Part shown: piece by piece, positions 17,304 to 26,310 of the stretch | Position numbering within the stretch: the first letter of the stretch is position 1 | Layout: every line of letters begins with the position of its first letter | Source: Hymenobacter mucosus | Lineage (GTDB): Bacteria; Bacteroidota; Bacteroidia; Cytophagales; Hymenobacteraceae | Assembly (NCBI RefSeq): GCF_900188255.1 | Contig: NZ_FZNS01000004.1 | Span: 585,207-649,206, forward strand | DNA: 64,000 nucleotides | Direction: 5' to 3' | Notes under the pieces: model-generated | Told to the model about the DNA's origin: nothing | The model's database searches: none | The model's input: only the letters and a program-made list of their open reading frames with translations | Translations under genes and position numbers: made by a program

Positions 17304-17993
17304 ATGAAGAAGGAAGAGATTTATTTAGGCGACTGGCAGCGCATCCTGTTTGGCGATACGCCCGGCGAGTTCACCTGGGAAGTGCTTGTTCGCACAGTTT
17401 TGATCTACCTGATCTTTCTGGTAGTAATGCGCCTGCTCGGCAAGCGCATGAATGCTCAGCTCACCATTACGGAACTGGCTGTGATGCTCACGTTGGGGGC
17501 AATTGTGTCGGTGCCAATGCAAACGCCCAACCGGGGTATGATTCCGGCCGTGCTGCTTCTGCTGTGCGTGCTATTTTTCCAGCGGGGTAGCAACTGGTGG
17601 GCTTTTAAGCAACGCAAAGTGGAGGCGGTACTGCAAGGCAATGTGACTTTGCTTGCCAAAAATGGCGTGTTGCTGCTGGATAAATTGAAGGAGGAGCGGG
17701 TGTCGCACGAGCAACTCTATGCCCAGCTTCGCGACCAGAAAATCACCCAGCTAGGCCAAGTGAAACGGGCTTATATGGAAGCCGACGGCACCTTCAGTAT
17801 TTTCCAGCAAGAGCCTCCCGTGCCTGGGCTTAGCGTGCTACCCGACCTCGACCAGCGCCTGCGGCGTAGCCAGGAAACCGTGGACAGCACCAAGGCCTGT
17901 CGCTACTGCGGAACCGTAGCAACACCCCAAAGCCACACCGGCACGCAGTGCCCCAACTGCCACCACGACGACTGGACTCCAGCCGTGCGCTAA
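17304..17993 (+). CDS. DUF421 (YetF-like) membrane protein with C-terminal zinc ribbon, copy 1
   Basis: 229 residues from the ATG at 17304. A YetF-type N-terminus has three hydrophobic segments between about 28 and 95, including the conserved VVMRLLGKRMNAQLT and GAIVSVPMQ. The cytoplasmic DUF421 domain (about 100-175) has VTLLAKNGVLLLDKL and QVKRAYMEADGTFSIFQ. Unlike usual YetF proteins it ends in a zinc-ribbon: Cys199, Cys202, Cys216 and Cys219. YetF/YdfR-like proteins are linked with spore or stress physiology in Firmicutes; the role here is unknown. It is followed at 92 nt by a paralogue. Confidence 0.87.
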   Translation: MKKEEIYLGDWQRILFGDTPGEFTWEVLVRTVLIYLIFLVVMRLLGKRMNAQLTITELAVMLTLGAIVSVPMQTPNRGMIPAVLLLLCVLFFQRGSNWWAFKQRKVEAVLQGNVTLLAKNGVLLLDKLKEERVSHEQLYAQLRDQKITQLGQVKRAYMEADGTFSIFQQEPPVPGLSVLPDLDQRLRRSQETVDSTKACRYCGTVATPQSHTGTQCPNCHHDDWTPAVR

Positions 17994-18084
17994 TTTACTT
18001 ACTATCAACCACGGGTTTCTGGCCTAGTGCTCAAACGGGCACTACGAGGTGCCACTGTGGGCTTTCACACCCATTTTCGCAGGT

Positions 18085-18777
18085 ATGCAGCAAGAAGAAT
18101 TCAAACTGTTCGACACCATGCGTGTCATACTCGGCGACGTGCCGTGGAGCTTTCTGATAGAGGCTGTTATTCGCGTTACCTTTCTGTACGTGTTGCTTGT
18201 GGTGGCCATGCGGCTCATGGGCAAGCGCATGGGCGGCCAGCTCAGCCGCAACGATATGGCCGCTATGGTAGCCATGGCTGCTGCCGTGGGGGTACCCATG
18301 CAAGCTCCCGACCGGGGCCTTATGCCTCCTCTGTGCATTGCGGTTATCATTGTGGTGGGCCAGCGCCTGATAGCGGCCTGGACGCTGCGCAGCAAGAAAT
18401 TCGAGCAAGCTTCGCAAGATGACATTGCTATTCTGCTGGAAGATGGCTGCCTGCAGTATAGCGCCATGGAAAGCTCGGTGCTGCCCAAAGAGCGCCTGTT
18501 TGCCAAGTTGCGGAGTGAAGGTATTACGCACTTAGGCCAGGTGAAGCGGGTATACATGGAAGCCAACGGCAACTTCACCATTCTGCCTCAGGAGCCCCCC
18601 CAGCCCGGTCTTACGGTGCTACCCAACTGGGACGAGGAATTCTTGGCAGATCAGGAGAAAGCACCGGATACCCTGGCTTGCGCCCACTGCGGCAACGTGC
18701 TCCCGAGCAAACAGGCGAGCAACCAAGTCTGCCCCCACTGCCAGCACCAGCAATGGCTTCCAGCAGTAGTCGGCTAA
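18085..18777 (+). CDS. DUF421 membrane protein with C-terminal zinc ribbon, copy 2
   Basis: 230 residues from the ATG at 18085 (MQQEEFKLFDTMRVILGD). It is a paralogue of the gene just upstream: VVAMRLMGKRMGGQLSRND in the membrane part, HLGQVKRVYMEANGNFTILPQEPP in the cytoplasmic part, and the same four cysteines at 199, 202, 216 and 219. The equal positions show that both copies come from one ancestor that already had the ribbon. The pair is probably co-transcribed and could form a hetero-oligomer. Confidence 0.87.
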   Translation: MQQEEFKLFDTMRVILGDVPWSFLIEAVIRVTFLYVLLVVAMRLMGKRMGGQLSRNDMAAMVAMAAAVGVPMQAPDRGLMPPLCIAVIIVVGQRLIAAWTLRSKKFEQASQDDIAILLEDGCLQYSAMESSVLPKERLFAKLRSEGITHLGQVKRVYMEANGNFTILPQEPPQPGLTVLPNWDEEFLADQEKAPDTLACAHCGNVLPSKQASNQVCPHCQHQQWLPAVVG

Positions 18778-18970
18778 CGTAGCATTATTCCATTACAAGC
18801 TCATCATCAGCAGTTTACCCTCTACCTCAACGCTATTTACTTAAAAGCATAGGCAGAATTTTATCAGAAGAGCCTTAGGAGAGCATTTTCTAGGATTATA
18901 ACTAATTTTTGGGATAGGCAGTATGTAGCAACATCTGTTGAGCTTTTGCGCTGCACTACACCTATACCTA

Positions 18971-20788
18971 ATGCCTGAAATTGACTCCCCCACTGCTCCC
19001 GTGCTACAAGCTGGCATGGGCGCTCTTCCGCACGAACACGGCACTACGTTCCGCGTGTGGGCCCCGGCCGCCACGGCGGTTTCTCTTGTTGGTCCTTTCA
19101 ACGAGTGGAGCCCCAAGACGCACCCCCTAACCCACGAAACCGACGGCTACTGGTCGGCCGATTTCGATGCGCTTGGCCCCGGCACTGAATACAAGTTTTG
19201 GCTGAAAACACCCTCGGGCGAGCTAACGCGCAACGACCCGTACGCTCGGGAGGTAACCCATTCAGCGGGCAACTCCATTGTTCCAGATCATACCTTCGAC
19301 TGGGAAGACGACCACTTCCAGATGCCCCCCTGGAACGAGCTGGTGATTTACGAGCTGCACGTGGGTACCTTCAACGCCCCCGACCCGGAGAAGCCCGGCA
19401 CCTTTCTCGACGTTATTGACAAGCTTGATTACCTGCAGGATTTGGGTATCAATGCCATTGAAATTATGCCGCCCACGGAGTTTCCGGGTGGCCGCAGCTG
19501 GGGCTACAACCCGGCTCACCCCTTCGCCCTCGAAACGGATTATGGCGGACCGAAAGCCTTCCGTGAGCTTGTAAAGGTGGCTCACCGCCTCGGCATTGCC
19601 ATTATTCTGGACGTAGTGTACAACCACTTTGGGCCCGGCGACTTGGACCTGTGGCAGTTTGACGGCTGGAGCGAAAATGACGGCGGCGGCATCTACTTCT
19701 ACAACGACTGGCGCGCCGAAACCCCCTGGGGCCACAACCGCCCCGACTACGGCCGCGACGCCGTGCGCGCCTACATCCGCGACAACGCCCTGATGTGGCT
19801 GGAAGACTACCGCGTGGACGGCCTACGTTGCGACTCTATTTCGCACATCCGCAACGTGGACGGCTCCAGTGACCCAGCCCGCGACCTGCCCGAAGGATGG
19901 AGCTTGATGACTTGGATTAATGAAGAAGTGCGGGCTCACATGCCTTGGAAAATCACCATTGCGGAAGATTTGCTGGGCAATGAGTACATCACTAAGGCTC
20001 CCGAAGATGGCGGCCAAGGCTTTTCCTCGCAATGGGATTCCGCTTTCGTGTACCCCATCCGCGACGCCCTGACTACCCCTGAGGATGCCGACCGTGACAT
20101 GGAGCAGGTGGCCGCGGCCATCAGCAAGGTGTACAACGGCGACGCCTTCCAGCGCGTCATCTACACGGAGTCGCACGATGAGGTAGCCAACGGCAAAGCC
20201 CGCGTGACCGAGGAAATCATGCCGGGCAACGCTACTTCCTGGTTTCCTAAAAAGCGCTCTACCTTAGGTGCGGCGCTGGTATTCACGTCCCCCGGCATTC
20301 CCATGATTTTCCAGGGGCAGACGATGCTGGCCGACGGCTCTTTCTCCGACGACCAACCCCTGGACTGGAGCCGCGCCGAGCAGCACGCCGGGCTTGTTCG
20401 TCTCTACCACGATTTGATTCAGCTGCGCCGCAACACGGCCGGCCACACCCGCGGCCTCCTGGGTCAGCAGGTGCAGATTCTGCACGTCAACAACGAGGAC
20501 AAGGTAATTGCCTTCGCCCGCTGGGACCAGGGTGGCCCCGGCGACATGACCTTGGTGGTGTGCAACTTCGCCGACCGTGCTCATGAAGCCTATTCCATTG
20601 GCGTACCCGCAGGAGGCCACTGGCGCGTCCGATTCAACTCCGACTGGGCTGGCTACGACCAAGAGTTTGGCAACTTCGTGAGCCTAGATTCTCAAGCGGA
20701 AGAAGGTGAGTACGACGACCAGCCCTTCCATGCCGCTTTCGGCCTGGCCCCCTACTCCGTCCTGATTATTTCGCAGGAGCCGGCATAA
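18971..20788 (+). CDS. GH13 alpha-glucan branching-type enzyme
   Basis: 605 residues from the ATG at 18971. Residues about 15-110 form a CBM48-like N-terminal domain (FRVWAPAATAVSLVGPFNEW). The GH13 barrel has VIYELHVGTFN, DVVYNHFG, and the catalytic set Asp288 (VDGLRCDSISHI), Glu332 (ITIAEDLLG) and Asp403 (TESHDEVANGKAR). The SHDEVxxGK segment is typical of 1,4-alpha-glucan branching enzymes and not of malto-oligosyltrehalose hydrolases. A beta-sandwich C-domain follows. It would add alpha-1,6 branches to glycogen made by the next gene, although it is shorter and more divergent than classic GlgB. Confidence 0.85.
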   Translation: MPEIDSPTAPVLQAGMGALPHEHGTTFRVWAPAATAVSLVGPFNEWSPKTHPLTHETDGYWSADFDALGPGTEYKFWLKTPSGELTRNDPYAREVTHSAGNSIVPDHTFDWEDDHFQMPPWNELVIYELHVGTFNAPDPEKPGTFLDVIDKLDYLQDLGINAIEIMPPTEFPGGRSWGYNPAHPFALETDYGGPKAFRELVKVAHRLGIAIILDVVYNHFGPGDLDLWQFDGWSENDGGGIYFYNDWRAETPWGHNRPDYGRDAVRAYIRDNALMWLEDYRVDGLRCDSISHIRNVDGSSDPARDLPEGWSLMTWINEEVRAHMPWKITIAEDLLGNEYITKAPEDGGQGFSSQWDSAFVYPIRDALTTPEDADRDMEQVAAAISKVYNGDAFQRVIYTESHDEVANGKARVTEEIMPGNATSWFPKKRSTLGAALVFTSPGIPMIFQGQTMLADGSFSDDQPLDWSRAEQHAGLVRLYHDLIQLRRNTAGHTRGLLGQQVQILHVNNEDKVIAFARWDQGGPGDMTLVVCNFADRAHEAYSIGVPAGGHWRVRFNSDWAGYDQEFGNFVSLDSQAEEGEYDDQPFHAAFGLAPYSVLIISQEPA

Positions 20789-21098
20789 GGCTAGTATGTA
20801 ATTACCAACGCAAAACGCGGCGGGTAGGGATGGTAGCAGTACCGCCCTTGCCCGCCGCGTTTTGCGTTGTACTAGTTAGGCTACGGCCTGACTATGAGCA
20901 CCTGCCGCTAGGTGGTAGCCTTGCCTGGTGCGGGGCTACTAGGCGTGAATTGTCCTGAGCAAACGCTCCTAATAAAACTGAGCCCAGCCAGGGCCGTAGG
21001 GACCTACGACGTGATTTACCCAAAACCATCTGGTTTTTATACTGCGAAACACGTCGAGAACCATATCTTGCCGCTGCTCCCACCGAATCATCTTTTCT
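20789..21098. other. 310-bp gap between branching enzyme and glycogen synthase
   Basis: Starts with a strong terminator (20807-20868); the remaining 230 bp show no gene or clear promoter box. The terminator suggests that the glycogen synthase has its own promoter. Confidence 0.45.
20807..20868 (+). terminator. Terminator of the branching enzyme gene
   Basis: Perfect 18-bp arms (20807-20824, 20851-20868) around a 26-nt loop, 19 bp after the stop codon. The flanks are AT-rich only near the base of the stem. Confidence 0.8.
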
Positions 21099-22937
21099 AT
21101 GCAAGTACCCCTCCCCGCCCCCGAACCCATTGCTCCGGATGCCCTGCTCGTGGAAGTAGCCTGGGAAGTCTGCAACCAGGTGGGCGGTATCTACACCGTT
21201 ATCCGCTCGAAAGTGCCTGCCACGGTGCAGGCCTGGGATGAGCGGTACTGCCTGCTCGGCCCCTACTTTGCCCATCAGGCCCAGGGCGAGTTTGAGCCCT
21301 ACGACGACTACCAGCTAGCCAAGCTCTCCGACCCTTTTGCGGGTGCCGTGCGCGAAATGCGGCGCCAGGGGTATGATGTGCACTTGGGAATTTGGCTTGT
21401 GACGGGCCGCCCACGCGTGGTGCTCATCAACCCCTACCAGGTGTACGACCGGCTCGGCCAGATCAAGTCTGACCTCTGGCACCACCACCACATTCCTACC
21501 CCCGACAGCGACGATCTGCTGCATCAGGTAGAAGCTTTTGGCTATCTGACGAAGGTGTTCCTGCAGATCTTAACGGCCGAGGTAGTTCCTCCGCAGCGCG
21601 TACTGGCCCACTTCCACGAGTGGATGACGGGCGTTGCCATTCCCGATCTGCGGCGGGAGCAAGTGCCCGTGCACATCGTATTCACCACGCACGCCACCCT
21701 GCTAGGCCGCTACCTGGCCATGAACGACCCCAATTTCTACGACCACCTCATGCAGGTGGATTGGCAGGCGGAGGCCCGGCACTTCAACATTGAAACGGCC
21801 GTAACCATTGAACGAGCAGCGGCCCACGGTTCCCACGTCTTCACCACCGTGAGCGAACTGACGGTACGGGAATGTATTTATTTGCTCGACCGGATTCCGG
21901 ACGCGGTGCTGCCCAATGGCTTGAACATTGAGCGGTTTGTGGCCTTGCACGAATTTCAAAACCTGCACCAGCAGTACAAGTCCAAAATTCACGAGTTCGT
22001 GATGGCACACTTCTTCCAGTCGTACTCTTTCGATCTGGATAAGACCTTGTACCTGTTTACGAGTGGGCGCTACGAGTACCACAACAAAGGCTTCGACTTG
22101 ACCCTGGAGGCGTTGGCCCGCCTCAACTACCGCCTGCAGCAGAGCGGCCTGGAGGGCGATGTAGTCATGTTTTTCATCACCAAGCGGCCCGTTCATAGCA
22201 TCAACCCCCAGGTGCTGCAAAACCGGGCCGTGCTGGAAGAAGTGCAGGCCACCTGCGAGGCAATTGAGCGCCAGGTGGGCGAGCGGCTGTTCTACGCCGC
22301 TGCTGCCAGCACCGACCACCGCCTACCCGACCTGAGCAGCATGGTAGATGACTACTGGAAGTTGCGCTACCGCCGCCTGCTCCAAACTTGGAAAACCCAG
22401 CACCTCCCATCCGTCATCACCCACAACCTGGTAGACGACCAGAACGACGACATCCTGAACTTTGTGCGCCGGGCCAACTTGGTAAATAACCAGCACGACC
22501 GGGTGAAGATCGTGTATCACCCTGATTTTGTATCGCCTACCTCACCCCTGTTTGGCATGGAGTACGGCCAGTTTGTGCGCGGCTGCCACTTAGGGGTGTT
22601 CCCGAGCTACTACGAACCCTGGGGGTACACCCCGCTGGAGTGCGTAGCCCGCGGCGTACCAGCTATTACCTCCGACCTTTCTGGCTTCGGCGACTACGCC
22701 TTGCAGCACGTGCCAGCCCACGAAGACAAAGGAATCTTTGTGGTGCGCCGCCAGGAAAAGAGCTTTGAGGAGTCGGCTGAGGAACTCACGGATATGCTCT
22801 GGAATTTCGTGCAGCTCAACCGCCGCGAGCGAATCATGCAGCGTAATAACGTAGAAAGCTCCTCAGAAATGTTCGACTGGAAAAACCTGCGTATCTACTA
22901 CGACCGTGCATATGCCTTAGCACTGGAGCGTAGCTAA
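21099..22937 (+). CDS. Eukaryote-type (GT3) glycogen synthase
   Basis: 612 residues. The N-terminal VEVAWEVCNQVGGIYTVIRS (about 18-37) is the hallmark of GT3 glycogen synthases (animal/fungal GYS type), not of bacterial GT5 GlgA with its KTGGL motif. VLAHFHEWMTG and FTTHATLLGRYL are also GT3-like. The catalytic E-x7-E is EPWGYTPLE near residue 506, followed by AITSDLSGFGDYA. GT3 enzymes use UDP-glucose to extend alpha-1,4-glucan. The eukaryotic regulatory phosphorylation tails are absent. The neighbouring upstream gene encodes the branching enzyme, so the two form a compact glycogen module. Confidence 0.93.
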   Translation: MQVPLPAPEPIAPDALLVEVAWEVCNQVGGIYTVIRSKVPATVQAWDERYCLLGPYFAHQAQGEFEPYDDYQLAKLSDPFAGAVREMRRQGYDVHLGIWLVTGRPRVVLINPYQVYDRLGQIKSDLWHHHHIPTPDSDDLLHQVEAFGYLTKVFLQILTAEVVPPQRVLAHFHEWMTGVAIPDLRREQVPVHIVFTTHATLLGRYLAMNDPNFYDHLMQVDWQAEARHFNIETAVTIERAAAHGSHVFTTVSELTVRECIYLLDRIPDAVLPNGLNIERFVALHEFQNLHQQYKSKIHEFVMAHFFQSYSFDLDKTLYLFTSGRYEYHNKGFDLTLEALARLNYRLQQSGLEGDVVMFFITKRPVHSINPQVLQNRAVLEEVQATCEAIERQVGERLFYAAAASTDHRLPDLSSMVDDYWKLRYRRLLQTWKTQHLPSVITHNLVDDQNDDILNFVRRANLVNNQHDRVKIVYHPDFVSPTSPLFGMEYGQFVRGCHLGVFPSYYEPWGYTPLECVARGVPAITSDLSGFGDYALQHVPAHEDKGIFVVRRQEKSFEESAEELTDMLWNFVQLNRRERIMQRNNVESSSEMFDWKNLRIYYDRAYALALERS

Positions 22938-22955
22938 GCCTCTATTTTCCTTGCG

Positions 22956-22998
22956 AAAAAAGAGCCTAGTTAGGAGATGTACCTGGCTAGGCTCTTTT
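22956..22998 (+). terminator. Terminator of glycogen synthase
   Basis: AAAAGAGCCTAG and CTAGGCTCTTTT arms (inside 22956-22969 and 22987-22998) with a T run, 20 bp after the stop. Confidence 0.88.
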
Positions 22999-23075
22999 GT
23001 TATGTTGTCCTCTGTAGTTGTAGTCTATTGCAAGGCTTCACTAAATCTTAATACTAGCCTTCTTTTCTTCGCCCA

Positions 23076-23906
23076 ATGACGCGCCGCCTCCACCTGCTGG
23101 TTTCTTTACTGCTGCTCGGAGGCACGGCAATAGCGCAAGAATTTTGGCTAGAGCCAGTGCGTTTTATAGTAGCGCCCGGCGCGGTCGTGCACCTGCGGCG
23201 GCTTATGGGGCGGGGCTTTCAGCAGCCGCAGCGGTGGGCTGGCCGGAGTAGCCGCCTAACTACTTTTCGGCACTATGCGCCGGGCCAATTGCCCGTTGAT
23301 CTTCTACCTACCATGGCTGCCGCGGACACCTTGCAGAGCACCCTTACCATTGCCCAGCCTGGTACCCATCTGCTGGCACTGGCTACCAACGATGCCTATA
23401 GTACCCTAGCGGCCAACGAGTTTAACGACTACTTGCGTGAGGCCAAGCTGGACTATATAGTAGCCCTGCGCCAGCAGCGGGAAGAAATGCAGAAGCCTGG
23501 CCGGGAAGCGTACCGGCGGTGCGCCAAGACCCTTGTACAAGCGGGCCCCGTTTCAGCCGCCGACACGGCGCGGGCCTGGAGCCGGGCAACGGGCTTGCCC
23601 CTCGAATTGGTGCCCGAACAAAACCCTTACGCACTCCATGCTGGCGCGTCCCTCACTCTTAGAGTGTTGGCTGCCGGGCGTCCCGTACCCGGCCAAGTAG
23701 TGCAGGTGTGGCAGCGCACTTCTCTCCCGGCGGCCCCGCCTTTGCAACTTCGCAGTAACCAAAATGGCCGTGTGTTGTTTCGCTTATCCGGGCCTGGTGA
23801 TTACTTAGTAAGCACCGTGCGTATGACGCCCGCTCTCAACCACCCGCAAGCTGAGTGGCAAAGTACTTGGTCTACCCTTAGTTTCGGTTTCAAGCCCGAC
23901 AGATGA
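23076..23906 (+). CDS. DUF4198-type exported protein
   Basis: 276 residues with signal peptide MTRRLHLLVSLLLLGGTAIAQ. The mature N-terminus EFWLEPVRFIVAPGAVVHLRRLMGRGF is the typical start of DUF4198 proteins. The middle has NEFNDYLREAKLDYI, and a C-terminal Ig-like module (LRVLAAGRPVPGQVVQVWQR, LRSNQNGRVLFRLSGPGDYLVSTVRM) follows. The family is often found next to metal-uptake or outer-membrane proteins, but no such gene is here. ATG start at 23076. Confidence 0.85.
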   Translation: MTRRLHLLVSLLLLGGTAIAQEFWLEPVRFIVAPGAVVHLRRLMGRGFQQPQRWAGRSSRLTTFRHYAPGQLPVDLLPTMAAADTLQSTLTIAQPGTHLLALATNDAYSTLAANEFNDYLREAKLDYIVALRQQREEMQKPGREAYRRCAKTLVQAGPVSAADTARAWSRATGLPLELVPEQNPYALHAGASLTLRVLAAGRPVPGQVVQVWQRTSLPAAPPLQLRSNQNGRVLFRLSGPGDYLVSTVRMTPALNHPQAEWQSTWSTLSFGFKPDR

Positions 23907-23975
23907 GTCCGTAGCGCAGTTTTTCTTCCTTGTCTGGTCCTTAGCGAACACGCTTCGATCAAACAGTTTTTTTGT

Positions 23976-23983
23976 TACCTTCG
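23976..23983 (+). promoter_or_regulatory. Candidate -7 box (TACCTTCG) for the STAS gene
   Basis: One mismatch to TAnnTTTG, 31 nt before the ATG at 24015. The same variant is found on the minus strand before the HAD gene at 36657. Confidence 0.4.
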
Positions 23984-24014
23984 CAACTCCCATAACCACC
24001 GAACGACCTGCGGT

Positions 24015-24389
24015 ATGAAGTACTCGATAGATAAAAAAGAGACCTACACGATTATCACGATTGATGAGAAAAAGCTCGACACTACCGTCGCGCCGGATCT
24101 GAAGTCGGAATTCGTGAAGTTGAATGCTGAGGGCATCAATAACCTGATTTTGGACCTTGGCAACGTCAAGTACACCGATTCGTCGGGGTTGAGCTCTATC
24201 CTCATTGCAAACCGTTTGTGCAATTCTACCGGCGGCTTGCTCGTGCTTACTGGCCTGCAAGATCATGTGATGAAGCTCATCACCATTTCCAAGCTGGAGT
24301 CGGTACTGCACATTCTGCCCACCGTAGAGGAAGGCATCGACCGTATTTTCCTGCACGCCATTGAGCGGGACCTGACCAGCAAAGAATAG
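24015..24389 (+). CDS. STAS-domain anti-sigma-factor antagonist-like protein
   Basis: 124 residues forming one STAS domain. The phospho-site loop is NVKYTDSSGLSSIL, with Ser57 in the place of the phosphorylated serine of SpoIIAA (DSSG). KKLDTTVAPDLKSEF and VLTGLQDHVMKLITISKLESVLHILP complete the fold. No anti-sigma kinase or sigma gene is adjacent, so the partner is encoded elsewhere. A terminator-like repeat follows. Confidence 0.88.
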   Translation: MKYSIDKKETYTIITIDEKKLDTTVAPDLKSEFVKLNAEGINNLILDLGNVKYTDSSGLSSILIANRLCNSTGGLLVLTGLQDHVMKLITISKLESVLHILPTVEEGIDRIFLHAIERDLTSKE

Positions 24390-24412
24390 CGTTGAGTACG
24401 CCGTTGGCTGTT

Positions 24413-24470
24413 GGCTGTTAGCTGTTATGTTTCGTACTGACAGCTACCAGCCAGCAGTTTTTTCTTTTTC
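24413..24470 (+). terminator. Terminator with GGCTGTTAGCTGT-type arms
   Basis: Arms 24413-24425 and 24440-24452 pair with one mismatch and are followed by AGCAG and a T-rich tract. The left side repeats GTTGGCTGTT twice, a short tandem duplication. Confidence 0.65.
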
Positions 24471-24557
24471 TAGCGGCGGCGTATACTCGCTAGTGTGTTC
24501 TCATTGTCTCATCTTACAAAATGCTAACGGCTCCTCGTCGTTGGCGCGCAGCTTCCG

Positions 24558-25475
24558 TTGGAGTTTGAGCTGAAAATTCTGGGCAGTGCCTCCGCCACCC
24601 CGTTCATGGACCGCCACCACACGGCGCAGGTTCTCACGGTGGCCAATTCGCAGTATCTTATTGACTGCGGTGAGGGTACGCAGCGCCGGCTGCTGGAGCA
24701 TAAGATTCGTCACCAGCGCATCCAGAACATTTTCATCAGCCACCTTCACGGCGACCATTTTTTTGGGCTTTTCGGCCTGCTTGGCACTATGCACCTCAAC
24801 GGCCGCACTGAGCCGTTGCGGCTGTTTGGTCCGGCAGGGTTAGATGAAGTACTGACTACCCAGTTCCGGCATTCGCACACCCAATTAAGCTTCGAGCTTG
24901 ATTTCACGCCCGTAGACACTACCCAGCACGAGCTGATCTTTGAAGACAAGCAGCTCACGGTGCACACCTTGCCCATGCGCCACCGCATACCGTGTTGCGG
25001 GTACTTGTTTCGGGAAAAACCCAAGCGCCGCCGGCTGCTGGCCGAGCGCCTACCCCACGGCCTCACGCCAACCCAACTTACCGCCCTCACTTCAGGCGAA
25101 GACGTAGTAGCAGACAACGGCGAACTGCTAGTTCGCAACGCCGATGTGACAGCCGCGCCCAAGCGCAGCCGCAGCTACGCCTACTGCTCCGATACCATGT
25201 ACACGGAGAGCCTGGCCGACCTAGTGCACGGGGTAGACTTGCTTTACCACGAAGCTACTTTCCTGGACGATATGCGCGAACGGGCCGCTACCACCCACCA
25301 CTCCACGGCTCGCCAAGCGGGACTGCTAGCCCGGCGCGCCGAGGTACACCGCCTACTCATCGGCCACTTCTCCAGCCGCTACCGCGACTTACAGCCCCTA
25401 CTAACCGAAGCCAAAACCATGTTTGAGTGGACGGAACTGGCAGTAGAAGGCCTCACGGTGAGCCTGGCTGAGTAA
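24558..25475 (+). CDS. rnz: Ribonuclease Z
   Basis: 305 residues, the normal short (tRNase ZS) length. It removes the 3' trailer of tRNA precursors. The zinc motif is SHLHGDHFFGL (His62, His64, Asp66, His67); further ligands are in PMRHRIPCCGYLF, SDTMYTE and LIGHFSSRY. The N-terminus LKILGSASATPFMDRHHTAQ fits the family. The start is TTG at 24558; the first in-frame ATG comes only at the MDRHH segment, which would remove the first beta strand, so TTG is preferred. Confidence 0.95.
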   Translation: MEFELKILGSASATPFMDRHHTAQVLTVANSQYLIDCGEGTQRRLLEHKIRHQRIQNIFISHLHGDHFFGLFGLLGTMHLNGRTEPLRLFGPAGLDEVLTTQFRHSHTQLSFELDFTPVDTTQHELIFEDKQLTVHTLPMRHRIPCCGYLFREKPKRRRLLAERLPHGLTPTQLTALTSGEDVVADNGELLVRNADVTAAPKRSRSYAYCSDTMYTESLADLVHGVDLLYHEATFLDDMRERAATTHHSTARQAGLLARRAEVHRLLIGHFSSRYRDLQPLLTEAKTMFEWTELAVEGLTVSLAE

Positions 25476-25572
25476 TTATCCGCTTCCGGCCCTCTAGCGC
25501 TCCGTTACTTTCATCCTTGATGCTTGCCCCACCAGGTAGCCGGTAGGAGGTGCAGCCCAATGCTTATACCCC

Positions 25573-26310
25573 ATGGGGCACAAAAAACAGCAGCTTTACC
25601 TAGTTCTGAGCGGCATATTCATCGTCAATGCCTTGTTGGCCGAAATTATTGGGGTTAAGATTTTCTCCCTGGAGCCCCTAATTGGCCGCCCCGATAATCT
25701 GACAGCAGGCGTGCTCATTTGGCCGGTGGTATTCGTGACAACGGACATCATCAATGAATACTTCGGCAAGCAAGGCGTACAACGTGTGAGCTACCTTACG
25801 GCCGGCCTTATTCTGTTTGCCTTCTTGGTAATCTATGCCACTACCAAGCTGCCTCCGGCGGCCTTCTGGCTTGATGTGAACAACCAAGATCCGCAGGGCC
25901 ACCCCATCAACATAGACTTTGCCTACCAAATGATCTTTCGGCAGGGCATGGGCATTATTGCGGGGTCCCTCACGGCGTTTGCCATTGGGCAGGTGCTGGA
26001 TGCTACGGTATTTCAACTGCTGCGCCGGGCCACCAAGGGGCGCTACGTATGGCTGCGCGCTACGGGCTCCACGTTGGTATCCCAACTCGTAGACAGCTTC
26101 GTGGTGCTCTACGTGGCGTTCTACCTGTTCGGCAACTGGACGCTGGACCAGGTACTAGACGTAGCAAATACCAACTACTGGTACAAGTTTGCCGCGGCTA
26201 TTCTGCTTACTCCGGTACTCTACCTAGCGCACTTCCTGATTGACCGCTACCTCGGCACAGAAGAAACCAGGGAGCTACAACAAGAAGCCAGTGCAGACAT
26301 TAGCGTATAG
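25573..26310 (+). CDS. yhhQ: Queuosine precursor transporter (YhhQ/VUT family)
   Basis: 245 residues with about six membrane helices. FIVNALLAEIIGVKIF, FVTTDIINEYFGKQGV and LVSQLVDSFVVLYVAFYL are the conserved parts of the VUT_1/YhhQ family, which imports queuine or preQ precursors for tRNA modification. ATG at 25573. A good Shine-Dalgarno sequence (AGGAGGT at 25545) is placed for another ATG at 25560, out of frame; see findings. Confidence 0.92.
   Translation: MGHKKQQLYLVLSGIFIVNALLAEIIGVKIFSLEPLIGRPDNLTAGVLIWPVVFVTTDIINEYFGKQGVQRVSYLTAGLILFAFLVIYATTKLPPAAFWLDVNNQDPQGHPINIDFAYQMIFRQGMGIIAGSLTAFAIGQVLDATVFQLLRRATKGRYVWLRATGSTLVSQLVDSFVVLYVAFYLFGNWTLDQVLDVANTNYWYKFAAAILLTPVLYLAHFLIDRYLGTEETRELQQEASADISV

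Noticed and set aside
23907..24014. Possible tRNA or small RNA before the STAS gene
   Set aside because: No cloverleaf or terminator was found; the segment is explained by the promoter box.
24400..24452. GTTGGCTGTT repeats as a CRISPR or REP element
   Set aside because: Only two imperfect short units, explained by a terminator stem.
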